From positions 1 through 64,000 of the forward strand of contig CAVOJU010000020.1 in NCBI GenBank assembly GCA_963696315.1: 64,000 nt of DNA, in the 5' to 3' direction. Origin of the DNA: CAWKEY01 sp963696315 (GTDB lineage Bacteria > Pseudomonadota > Gammaproteobacteria > Methylococcales > Methylomonadaceae). Every line of letters starts with the position of its first letter. The first letter of the stretch is position 1. Shown one piece after another: positions 39,072 through 47,433 of the stretch. A model generated the notes under the pieces. It had not been told where the DNA came from and ran no database searches. It saw only the letters and a list, made by a program, of their open reading frames with translations. Both the position numbers and the translations under genes were made by a program.

Positions 39072-40173
39072 GTTCTGCGCTCGCTATTTGAATTTTTAAA
39101 TGTCTACGGCTTTTATCCTGCACCTTGCCAACCAGCTGACCGCAGGCGGCATCGATATCATCGCCGCGGGTACGTCGGACCGTGGTGACAATACCGGCAT
39201 CGTTTAGCAGCACGCGGAAACGCTCTATCGTTGCGCTGCTGGAACAGCGGTAAGGTGAATTGGGAAAAGGATTAAACGGGATCAAATTGAGCTTTGACGG
39301 CACCGTTTTCAGCAATTTTATCAGCCCTCTGGCATCCTGAATGGAATCGTTTACGCCATCGAGCATCACATATTCAAAGGTGATTTTGCGACGCGGCGCA
39401 ATTTTTGCGTTATCCCTGCAAGCCGCCAGCAATTCCTGCAACGGATACTTTTTATTGATCGGCACCAGCTCGTCCCTCAGTTCATCTGTAACCGCATGTA
39501 ATGACACGGCCAGGCTGACATCGCAGACTTCGGTTAACCTGTACATGGCCGGCACCACACCCGAGGTGCTGATGGTTACGCGGCGTTTGGACAATCCGTA
39601 AACAAAATCATCCATCATCAGATTCATGGCGGCAATGACATTGTCAAAATTAAGCAGCGGTTCACCCATGCCCATCATGACCACATTGGTGATTCTTTTT
39701 TCTGCACCCAGACGTTTTTGCGCGACATAAAGCTGACCAATAATTTCCGCTGTAGTCAGATTGCGATTAAAGCCTTGCTGAGCCGTTGAACAAAAGCTGC
39801 AAGCCAAGGCACAACCGACCTGCGACGATACACACAAGGTGCCGCGGCCTTCTTCAGGAATAAAAACGGTTTCGACACGGTTGCCGCAAGCGGTTTGTAA
39901 CACCCATTTGCGCGTGCCGTCTGTGGCAATCTGTTCAACGACGATCTCTGGTGTAGCAATAGTGCAGTGCTCATGCAAATAAGCCCGCAGGGATTTGCTT
40001 AAATTGGTCATCAGGTCGAAATCGTCGATGTCTTCCTGATAAATCCATTTAAGCAATTGCGTGGCCCGAAAAGGCTTCTCGCCTATCTCGACAAAAAAGG
40101 CCTCCAGACCTTTTCTGTCGAAATCGAGCAAATTGATGGTTTTTGTGTTAACGGGTTCTAGCACAGATTTCAT
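39061..40173 (-). CDS. rlmN: 23S rRNA/tRNA adenine-C2 methyltransferase RlmN
   Basis: 370 residues from ATG 40173; the open frame extends to 40308, but that part overlaps ndk and is not conserved. Radical SAM cluster C121-x3-C125-x2-C128 (GCALACSFCST). MGMGEPLLNFDNV and the C-terminal catalytic Cys region (VRRTRGDDIDAACGQLVG) are also present. It methylates A2503 of 23S rRNA and A37 of tRNAs. Overlaps the end of ndk by 26 bases. Confidence 0.95.
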   Translation of the reverse strand: MKSVLEPVNTKTINLLDFDRKGLEAFFVEIGEKPFRATQLLKWIYQEDIDDFDLMTNLSKSLRAYLHEHCTIATPEIVVEQIATDGTRKWVLQTACGNRVETVFIPEEGRGTLCVSSQVGCALACSFCSTAQQGFNRNLTTAEIIGQLYVAQKRLGAEKRITNVVMMGMGEPLLNFDNVIAAMNLMMDDFVYGLSKRRVTISTSGVVPAMYRLTEVCDVSLAVSLHAVTDELRDELVPINKKYPLQELLAACRDNAKIAPRRKITFEYVMLDGVNDSIQDARGLIKLLKTVPSKLNLIPFNPFPNSPYRCSSSATIERFRVLLNDAGIVTTVRRTRGDDIDAACGQLVGKVQDKSRRHLKIQIASAERAA

Positions 40174-40579
40174 TATCCGAGAAAAAGTAAGCAATTTCTC
40201 TTTGCGCGGTTGCGACAGCGTCTGAACCATGTACAGCATTTTCATCGATGCTGCTGGCAAAATCAGCGCGGATAGTGCCGGCTGCCGCTTCTTTAGGGTT
40301 GGTTGCACCCATTATTTCGCGATGCTTGAGAACCGCATTTTCACCTTCCAGCACTTGCATGATCACGGGGCCTGAAATCATGAATGCCACCAGATCATTA
40401 AAGAAACCGCGCTCTTTATGCTCTGCGTAAAAACCTTCGGCTTGTGCCTGGGTCAAGTGCAGCATTTTTGCAGCAACGATTTTCAGGCCATTTTTTTCGA
40501 ACCGACTGTAAATTTCACCGATGACATTTTTTGCTACAGCGTCTGGTTTAATGATGGAAAAAGTGCGTTCTATCGCCAT
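40148..40579 (-). CDS. ndk: Nucleoside diphosphate kinase
   Basis: 143 residues from ATG 40579 (MAIERTFSIIKPDAV, the family start). Catalytic His117 in ENAVHGSDA. It balances nucleoside triphosphate pools. First gene of the ndk-rlmN-pilF-hisS-yfgM-bamB-der run. Confidence 0.96.
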   Translation of the reverse strand: MAIERTFSIIKPDAVAKNVIGEIYSRFEKNGLKIVAAKMLHLTQAQAEGFYAEHKERGFFNDLVAFMISGPVIMQVLEGENAVLKHREIMGATNPKEAAAGTIRADFASSIDENAVHGSDAVATAQREIAYFFSDNEICARTR

Positions 40580-40667
40580 GTTTTTAAAACTCCAAGTGTT
40601 AATTAAGTATTTATAAGTGGCCAATTATAACTGATCAGCGCCTGTATTTCGAAGAAACCTGGCAAAC

Positions 40668-41594
40668 TTAGGGTCTATTATCAAAATCTGCGCCTTCTTT
40701 GACCGGTATCATCAAGTCCGCTGGACTGATGCCCAACATCAACGCCGCAGGGCTGGCAATAAAGATGGACGAGTAGGTACCAAAAATTACACCGAACAAA
40801 AGCACGATGGAGAAATTATGAATCACTTCGCCGCCCAAAAAGAACAAAGAAACCAGCACCAGCATGACTGTTACGGAAGTCATGATCGTACGACTAAGCG
40901 TCTCATTGATCGAAAGATTCATAATCTTTTCGGTCGATTGATTCCTTAGCAGCCTGAAGTTCTCCCGAATCCGGTCATAGACCACGATGGTATCGTTCAA
41001 TGAATACCCGATCAACGCCAGAATGGCGGCCAATACCGTCAAATCAAACTCCAAACCTAAAAGAGAGAAAAATCCCATTGTGACAATGACATCGTGGAAA
41101 GTCGCAATGACCGAACCTACCGAGAATTTCCACTCAAAACGCCAGGCTACATAAATCAAAATGCCTATCGTGGAATACAACAAGGCCAGAAAGCCGTCCT
41201 CGGCCAGATCATCACCCACTTGTGGACCGACGAATTCTACCCGGCGCAAACTGGCTGGTTCTGCGGTGTTCTTGTTAATAACCTCAAGCACTTTATCGCT
41301 TAAATCTTTACTGCTGACACCCTCATGTGGTTTCAGGCGGATCAGCACGTCTCTGGCAGTTCCAAAATTTTGCACGGTCGCATCATTAAAACCAGCTGCG
41401 TCCAAGGTATTACGCAGCACCGTTAAATCGGCCGTTTGTTGATAGCCGACTTCAATCAGCGTACCGCCGGTAAAATCGATACCCATTTGCAAACCGCGCA
41501 CAGATAACGAGGCTATCGAAATCACCGTCAAAATACCGGAAAAGATCAGTGCTATTTTCCGGTTACCCATAAAATCTATATTTGTTGTCTTCAT
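40668..41594 (-). CDS. secF: Protein translocase subunit SecF
   Basis: 308 residues with six membrane helices. The first periplasmic domain begins after MGIDFTGGTLIEVGYQ; the RND-type core motifs are ALIGYSLNDTIVVYDRIREN and ETLSRTIMTS. With SecD it uses the proton gradient to pull proteins out of the Sec channel. It follows secD by 72 bases. Confidence 0.96.
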   Translation of the reverse strand: MKTTNIDFMGNRKIALIFSGILTVISIASLSVRGLQMGIDFTGGTLIEVGYQQTADLTVLRNTLDAAGFNDATVQNFGTARDVLIRLKPHEGVSSKDLSDKVLEVINKNTAEPASLRRVEFVGPQVGDDLAEDGFLALLYSTIGILIYVAWRFEWKFSVGSVIATFHDVIVTMGFFSLLGLEFDLTVLAAILALIGYSLNDTIVVYDRIRENFRLLRNQSTEKIMNLSINETLSRTIMTSVTVMLVLVSLFFLGGEVIHNFSIVLLFGVIFGTYSSIFIASPAALMLGISPADLMIPVKEGADFDNRP

Positions 41595-41666
41595 ATTTTA
41601 ATCTTCTAAAGTTTCAACGGACCATGCTCAATCAGGCTGATCAAGTTAACTTAACCCACCGTGCGA

Positions 41667-43517
41667 CTAAATGGATAATTTCTCAACCCTGCGGTTGCCA
41701 TAGGCCCAGTTAATAATCATCCGTGTGCCGGTAATGGCAGTAAACATGGATGACAAAATACCAATAATCAGTGTGACTGCAAAACCTTTAACCGAGCCGG
41801 TTCCAAAGGCAAATAACATGACCGCCACTAACAGCGTGGTGATGTTGGAATCAAGAATGGTCGCAAAGGCTTTTTCGAAACCGATATAGATAGCGGATTG
41901 CGGTGTATTGCCATTGCGAATTTCTTCCTTAATCCGTTCAAAAATCAGCACGTTGGCATCAACCGACATACCCACGGTCAGAATGATCCCGGCTATACCC
42001 GGCAAAGTCAGCGTCGCCTGCAACATCGACAAAATGGCCACGATAATCACCACGTTAAACACCAGCGCCAGATTGGCAAACACACCAAATAGCCTGTAAT
42101 AAACCGCCATAAACAGCACGACCAGCGCAAAACCGACCACAAAAGACAGCAAACCTTTGTTAATGTTATCTTGTCCAAGACTTGGCCCTACGGTGCGTTC
42201 TTCGACGATATCAACCGGCGCCGCCAACGCTCCGGCTCTTAGCAACAGAGCCAGATTGCGCGCTTCTTGCGGACTATCCAGACCGGTTGTCTGGAAGCGT
42301 TTGCTAAATACTCCCTGGATGGTCGCCACATTGATAACCTTTTCAACCTTCTCCTTATGGCGCACCTTTTCACCGTTGATTATGCGGGTTTCAACTTTAT
42401 ATTCAATAAATACCACCGCCATAGGCTTGCCGACATTTTCCTGGGTCAGTTTGCCCATTTTGGCTCCACCAGCACCATTCAATGAAATATTGACCGAAGG
42501 TCTGCCATCCTGATCCATACCGGATGAGGCATCCACAATTTGATCACCGGTCACGATAATGCGCTTATCCAGCAGAATCGGCGCACCGTTTTTATCGTAA
42601 TACAGCCGGCTGCCCACTGGCACACGACCGGCAACCGCTTGCTGCACATCATGCTCAATATCAACCAGCCGGTATTCCAGAGTAGCTGTCGTTCCCAGAA
42701 TTTCCTTGGCGCGAGCCGTATCCTGCACACCCGGCAGCTGAACGACGATACGGTTTTCACCTTGCTGCTGAATCACCGGCTCGGCGACACCTAATTCATT
42801 GACCCGGTTGCGCAAAGTGGTCATATTTTGCGCAACGGCGAACTTTTTAATCTCGCGCTCTTCCTTTTCAGACATGTTCAGCCAGAGTTGGTCTTGTGCG
42901 TCAGGTTCGGTAATATCCAGACCGCGCAAATCTTTCTTCAGCAAAGCCAGCACGGCCGGCTTATCCTCCGCCGACTTCAGCGTTACCTTAATATAATCTT
43001 TGTCTTTGGAAACTGAGAGATAGCGTAGCTTCGCTGTTCGTAATGCCAGACGGACATCATCGGTGTAACGCTCTTCGGCCTGTTTAACAGCCGCATCCAT
43101 ATCCACTTCCAGCAGAAAATGCACACCGCCACGCAAATCCAGACCCAGATACATCGCTTGCGCGCCGACAGCCGACTGCAACCACGCCGGCGTTGTCGGG
43201 GCAAGATTTAAGGCCACTGAATAGTCGCTGCCCATTTTGTCTCTGAGCAAATCCGCAGCTTTGAGCTGGTCATCGGTATTATTAAAGCGCGCCAGGATAC
43301 GGTCGTCCTTATGCTCGAATGCTTTAGTCGTCAATCCTGCGGCTTTAATGGACGCTTCAATCTCGCTGGCCTGAGCCTGTTCTATTTTGGCATTCCGTAT
43401 CGGAGAGACTTGAACAGACGGATCATCGCCATACAAGTTGGGCAGCGCGTAAATAATCGAAACCAAAAAAACGGCCAGGATAAATATGTTTTTCCAAAGG
43501 GGGAAACTGTTTTGCAT
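41667..43517 (-). CDS. secD: Protein translocase subunit SecD
   Basis: 616 residues. N-terminal helix, large periplasmic P1 domain, then five helices. GLDLRGGVHFLLEVD marks the start of P1, and GMSVDANVLIFERIKEE carries the conserved Asp/Arg proton-relay region. Transcribed in the order yajC-secD-secF. Confidence 0.97.
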   Translation of the reverse strand: MQNSFPLWKNIFILAVFLVSIIYALPNLYGDDPSVQVSPIRNAKIEQAQASEIEASIKAAGLTTKAFEHKDDRILARFNNTDDQLKAADLLRDKMGSDYSVALNLAPTTPAWLQSAVGAQAMYLGLDLRGGVHFLLEVDMDAAVKQAEERYTDDVRLALRTAKLRYLSVSKDKDYIKVTLKSAEDKPAVLALLKKDLRGLDITEPDAQDQLWLNMSEKEEREIKKFAVAQNMTTLRNRVNELGVAEPVIQQQGENRIVVQLPGVQDTARAKEILGTTATLEYRLVDIEHDVQQAVAGRVPVGSRLYYDKNGAPILLDKRIIVTGDQIVDASSGMDQDGRPSVNISLNGAGGAKMGKLTQENVGKPMAVVFIEYKVETRIINGEKVRHKEKVEKVINVATIQGVFSKRFQTTGLDSPQEARNLALLLRAGALAAPVDIVEERTVGPSLGQDNINKGLLSFVVGFALVVLFMAVYYRLFGVFANLALVFNVVIIVAILSMLQATLTLPGIAGIILTVGMSVDANVLIFERIKEEIRNGNTPQSAIYIGFEKAFATILDSNITTLLVAVMLFAFGTGSVKGFAVTLIIGILSSMFTAITGTRMIINWAYGNRRVEKLSI

Positions 43518-43596
43518 GTGTTATTCCAACAATTAAACCGCGGAATAGCTCAAACGGCTGCTCGCCGCCAAGCTATGCGCTAGTCAGGTACGATAG

Positions 43597-43944
43597 TTAA
43601 ACTTTAGCTTTCTTAATTATCGCTTTGTAAGTGCCTTTAGGCATCAGGCTGGCGATAGCGTGACGCTGCACTTGAATAAAGCTGTTGTCGGAAACTTCAA
43701 TTTTGACAAAATTCTCGTCTAGTTCGACCACTTTACCCAAGATACCGCCGCTAGTGACCACTTCGGCGCCTTTAGTCAGCGCCGCCAGCATTTGCTTTTG
43801 TTCCTTGGCTTTCTTGGATTGCGGGCGCAGAAACAAAAAGTAAAAAAACACCAGAATGCCCAGTGGAAACAGCATCCCTTCAATGCCGGGTTGAGTGGCG
43901 GCAGCTGGTGCCTCGGCCAAAGCGTCAGAAATAAAAAAACTCAT
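43597..43944 (-). CDS. yajC: Preprotein translocase subunit YajC
   Basis: 115 residues. One membrane helix (~25-42, GMLFPLGILVFFYFLFLRPQ) and a small basic C-terminal domain (KGAEVVTSGGILGKV, the family signature). Associates with SecDF. It sits between tgt and secD in the usual order. Confidence 0.95.
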   Translation of the reverse strand: MSFFISDALAEAPAAATQPGIEGMLFPLGILVFFYFLFLRPQSKKAKEQKQMLAALTKGAEVVTSGGILGKVVELDENFVKIEVSDNSFIQVQRHAIASLMPKGTYKAIIKKAKV

Positions 43945-43984
43945 GATTACCCTCGGTTGTTATTATGAAATAAAATGTGCGCCA

Positions 43985-45100
43985 TTATGCCACAGTCGGA
44001 ACTGTTTTTCCTCGTTGCCGGTAGAATTGCCGGACAAAATCATCCAGCTCCCCCATTTCAATCGCATCGCGCAGGTTCTGCATAAGGCTCAGATAATAAT
44101 ACAGGTTATGCAGGGTGTTCAGCCTGGAACCCAGCATTTCCTTGCATTTATCCAGATGGCGCAGATACGCTCTGGAGTAATGCCGGCAGGTATAACAGCC
44201 GCAAGCTTCATCCAGTGGATTGTTATCAAACTGGTACTGGCTGTTTCTGATTCTGATGACACCGGTGCTGGTAAAAAGATGGCCGTTGCGCGCGTTACGC
44301 GTCGGCATCACACAATCGAACATGTCGATGCCGCGCCGCACCGCCTCAACCAGATCTTCCGGCGTGCCCACGCCCATCAAATAGCGCGGCTTATCGGCCG
44401 GCATTTTGCCATGCAGCACATCCAATGTGGCCATCATTTCTTCTTTTGGCTCGCCCACCGACAAACCGCCGATAGCATAACCATCAAAGCCGATGTCGAC
44501 CAGTCCGTCTATGGATTCCTGGCGCAAGTGCTCATACATGCCGCCCTGCACGATGCCAAACAAAGCCGAAGCATTATCGTCATGGGCTTGTTTACTGCGT
44601 GCCGCCCAGCGCAGCGACAGCCGCATGGAATCTGCCGCTTCCTGAACCGTGGCCGGATACGGCGTGCATTCATCGAATATCATCACAATGTCTGAACCCA
44701 GATCACGCTGCACCCGCATGGATTCCTCAGGCCCCATAAAAATGGGCCTGCCGTTGATAGGCGATTTAAAGGTGACGCCCTGCTCGGTAATTTTGCGCAG
44801 CGCGCCGAGACTGAATACCTGAAAACCGCCGGAATCGGTCAGAATCGGCTTATTCCAGTGCATGAAATCATGCAAATCGCCATGCGCCTTCATGACCTCC
44901 ATGCCCGGCCTGAGCATTAAATGAAAGGTGTTGCCCAGAATGATTTGCGCGCCCAGTCCGGTTAAATCCTCCGGCGTCAGCGATTTGACCGCGCCATAGG
45001 TACCGACCGGCATAAATATCGGCGTTTCCACCACACCGCGGGCAAAAGTCAGCCGGCCGCGCCGGGCATAACCGTCGGTGTTTGTTAATGTAAATTGCAT
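43985..45100 (-). CDS. tgt: tRNA-guanine transglycosylase
   Basis: 371 residues. It exchanges G34 for the queuosine precursor preQ1 in tRNAs. TDSGGFQVFSLG holds the catalytic Asp region, PRYLMGVGTPEDL and DCVMPTRNARNG the substrate loops, and CGCYTCRHYSRAYLRH the Zn site. The usual upstream partner queA is absent; creA lies upstream instead. Confidence 0.97.
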   Translation of the reverse strand: MQFTLTNTDGYARRGRLTFARGVVETPIFMPVGTYGAVKSLTPEDLTGLGAQIILGNTFHLMLRPGMEVMKAHGDLHDFMHWNKPILTDSGGFQVFSLGALRKITEQGVTFKSPINGRPIFMGPEESMRVQRDLGSDIVMIFDECTPYPATVQEAADSMRLSLRWAARSKQAHDDNASALFGIVQGGMYEHLRQESIDGLVDIGFDGYAIGGLSVGEPKEEMMATLDVLHGKMPADKPRYLMGVGTPEDLVEAVRRGIDMFDCVMPTRNARNGHLFTSTGVIRIRNSQYQFDNNPLDEACGCYTCRHYSRAYLRHLDKCKEMLGSRLNTLHNLYYYLSLMQNLRDAIEMGELDDFVRQFYRQRGKTVPTVA

Positions 45101-45199
45101 GAATCGAGCGCTGCTAAAAAGATCGCGATTATCCGGGGTTTTGAATGGAAAAGCCAGTGACAGCGGCTCTGTTGGCCAGATCAGATGCAGCGAACTTGG

Positions 45200-45661
45200 T
45201 TATGGCTGCCCCGCCCATGGCAGCACCGGCACCGTCGAAATACTGTTGGCCGGCGCACCCTCAATCAGTTTGCGGCTGATGGCAACGTAGACCAGGGTCT
45301 TGTGAGCCTCGTCCCAGAGGCGAACCACGCGCGTCTCTTTAAAGAGCAAGGAGGTATCTTCAGAAAACACCGTTTCATCTTTCGGTAAATCGCGAGGCAC
45401 ACTAATCGCGCCGGTCTGCCTGCACGCCAGCGAAAACTGCGACGGATCTTGCGCCAAACCCAAGGTGCCGGAAATGCCGCCGGTTCTGGCCTGACTGACA
45501 TGGCAGGTTACACCCGGAATTTTAGGGTCAGAAAAAGCCTCGACACAGACCTTGTGATTGGCGCCAATCAACTTCCAGGAAGTAGTGACACATCCCACAG
45601 TCTCGGCATCGGCGGCATTGGCTACTTGAAACAAGAGGATAAAAGCGAGTAATTTTTTCAT
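45200..45661 (-). CDS. creA: CreA family periplasmic protein
   Basis: 153 residues from ATG 45661 (MKKLLAFILLFQVANA, a signal peptide); the frame is open 54 bases further. The family motif is seen in VCVEAFSDPKIPGVTCHVSQARTG (quoted in parts: VCVEAFSDPKI, PGVTCHVSQA), with LVYVAISRKLIEGAPANSIS at the end. Four Cys residues may form disulfides. Function is not established beyond an association with the E. coli creABCD locus. Confidence 0.88.
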   Translation of the reverse strand: MKKLLAFILLFQVANAADAETVGCVTTSWKLIGANHKVCVEAFSDPKIPGVTCHVSQARTGGISGTLGLAQDPSQFSLACRQTGAISVPRDLPKDETVFSEDTSLLFKETRVVRLWDEAHKTLVYVAISRKLIEGAPANSISTVPVLPWAGQP

Positions 45662-45848
45662 ATGCGAATTTTCAATGGTTTTGATGTTGAGGGGTTGATC
45701 AAGGCACGCTGGCAACGCGCTGCATGCCCACAGCGCACGAAGCCAGTTTTGGATCGGCCTGGCGAGTGATCTATTGGTAATAAATCAGATTTTTGCAGCC
45801 TCCTTTCAGAGCGGGTCACCGGAACAAACAGAGCTCGTGACTGTGGCG

Positions 45849-46367
45849 TCAATACCTGCCCAAATCGTTGATAGCATCCATCACCATCCCCGTCCCGATA
45901 GCAATCATCAAAATATCGGACGCCACGCGCACAAAGCGGTAGCCTGGAGGCGGTGGCCCGATTGTGTAAGCCACTGCCGGCGGCAAATCGTAAAAAATCA
46001 CATTCCTGGGCAAAGGTCGCCCTAAGGCCCATTTTTTCGCTTGCCCTGGAGGCATACACCCATTGTGTTTCTTGGCCAATCCTGGCGGGCAGCGGCCAGT
46101 CCGGTATTCATTAACATAATAGTCATGGATAACGGTTCGATGCCGGTCGATGAAATACCGGCCACCGCTAAACTCTGGCCTGTCCTCGTCATGATAAGAC
46201 CTATCGCTGGAAGCGCCTGACCGCTTGTCACGATCATAGTGCCGCTCTTGCTTCGGGTGTTTGTCATGCTTGCCTCCGCCGTCCCTTGATGGCTTGTCTG
46301 CACTTGCCGGGCCCGCAATTAACAATGCAGAAACCATTAAAATCAATCTTATTGCTGTTGAAGCCAT
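45849..46367 (-). CDS. CigR/RcnB-like exported protein
   Basis: About 172 residues from ATG 46367; a GTG at 46403 would extend it but lacks a ribosome site. Signal peptide, then a long polar segment rich in His, Lys, Asp and Arg, then the family signature CPPGLAKKHNGCMPPGQAKK and a C-terminal ILMIAIGTGMVMDAINDLG. RcnB proteins act in nickel/cobalt homeostasis and CigR is a Salmonella anti-virulence factor; the His-rich part could bind metal, but no function can be assigned. Confidence 0.75.
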   Translation of the reverse strand: MASTAIRLILMVSALLIAGPASADKPSRDGGGKHDKHPKQERHYDRDKRSGASSDRSYHDEDRPEFSGGRYFIDRHRTVIHDYYVNEYRTGRCPPGLAKKHNGCMPPGQAKKWALGRPLPRNVIFYDLPPAVAYTIGPPPPGYRFVRVASDILMIAIGTGMVMDAINDLGRY

Positions 46368-46675
46368 ACCTAGCTGCCTTGTGTTGACTATATGGGAAAT
46401 CACATTTTGATTTTGGCAGATATTAACAGGAAACCCAAAAACCTACTGCATTTAGTCTTGAGCGCGTGTGACTGCTTTCAGTGCCAACAGCATTATCCGA
46501 AAAGCCATCTTCATCTGCGCCGGAAGCGTGTTTCTGTTGCTCATCCTCCCCCGCCCGGATAAACTCCAATTTAACCCGTATCGATTTATTGAACCTGACA
46601 AGCGAGAAGCCTGTCTTCAAAGCGTAGAAAGATCAGACCTTTCCACGGCGTCTTAACCCATCGAGGAGTACCACC

Positions 46676-47191
46676 ATGAACTATTACCCATTACTGCTGA
46701 CTGGACTTTTGCTTGTTTCGACGACAGCGCCTGGCCTTGAAAAAACCGGCCCGGCACAGTCTGAAGAGACGCGTCAACGCATCCAGCAAGCCGTTCCTTA
46801 TGCGCTAAATGAAACGCTGCAAACGTTTTCCAAAACTGCTCACGGCGGTGTCCAGCATGTGGTTGTCAAATCAGCAGGCAATACCTCGCAAATAAAATTA
46901 ATCCAGAGCCATCTGCTCAAAATGGCCAATGACTTCCGAAAAGGTGACTTTTCTGCAACTGAACGTATGCATGGAGCGGATATGCCGGGTCTCGCCCTGT
47001 TGAAAAAGGCGGAAACGGATGATATTAAATACGAATACAAAGCCCTGGAAAATGGCGCGCAGATCCATTACTCAACGGAATTCCCCCCCTATGTTCAGGC
47101 TCTTCATGAATGGTTTGATGCCCAAATCAGCGACCACGGCAACGCTGACATCCCTTTACACAATCAACACCATTCAGCACCTTCAGAATAA
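46676..47191 (+). CDS. Conserved exported protein of unknown function
   Basis: 171 residues. Signal peptide (4-18). Its conserved block is VHGGVQH-like (TAHGGVQHVVVKSAGNTSQIK) followed by FRKGDFSATERMHGADMPGL and NGAQIHYSTEFPPYVQALHEWFDAQ, ending in a His-rich tail. I have seen this type labelled aspartate carbamoyltransferase in databases, which the sequence does not support. The invariant His and Gly residues could bind metal or heme; this is inference. GAGGAG lies 8 bases before the ATG. Confidence 0.8.
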   Translation: MNYYPLLLTGLLLVSTTAPGLEKTGPAQSEETRQRIQQAVPYALNETLQTFSKTAHGGVQHVVVKSAGNTSQIKLIQSHLLKMANDFRKGDFSATERMHGADMPGLALLKKAETDDIKYEYKALENGAQIHYSTEFPPYVQALHEWFDAQISDHGNADIPLHNQHHSAPSE

Positions 47192-47216
47192 ATTAACGCA
47201 GCTCTCCCAAAATAGC

Positions 47217-47244
47217 GTGCTCAGGACAGGCCTGTCCTGAGCAC
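47217..47244. repeat. Perfect 28-bp palindrome
   Basis: GTGCTCAGGACAGG is followed directly by its exact reverse complement, with no spacer. It begins 26 bases after the stop at 47191. As RNA it would form a strong hairpin with a minimal loop, but no T-run follows. A related but degenerate core (GGGCAGGCCTGTC) is present near 24246. Confidence 0.85.
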
Positions 47245-47433
47245 AGCACGAACGTTTCATGGATGATCAATAAATCACCCTCGTGATGAGCGTGTAGGGC
47301 CATGAGCCAAACTCAAGAACACACTGCGAATCCCTGATATCTGCCGGAATACCCCAAATGCCATTCATCTTGAAACAGGAGCATAGCGTGGCAGTCCGCG
47401 TGCTGGACTTTCCTTTTAACTGGATGGCAGCAA

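Noticed and set aside
46468..46656. 62-codon frame with a hydrophobic segment before the gene at 46676
   Set aside because: GTG start without a ribosome site, and an overlapping frame on the other strand is equally open. Support is too weak.
47399..47430. AGTCC/GGACT hairpin with a T-rich tail after the palindrome at 47217
   Set aside because: The stem is only five base pairs and it lies over 200 bases from the only plus-strand gene it could serve.
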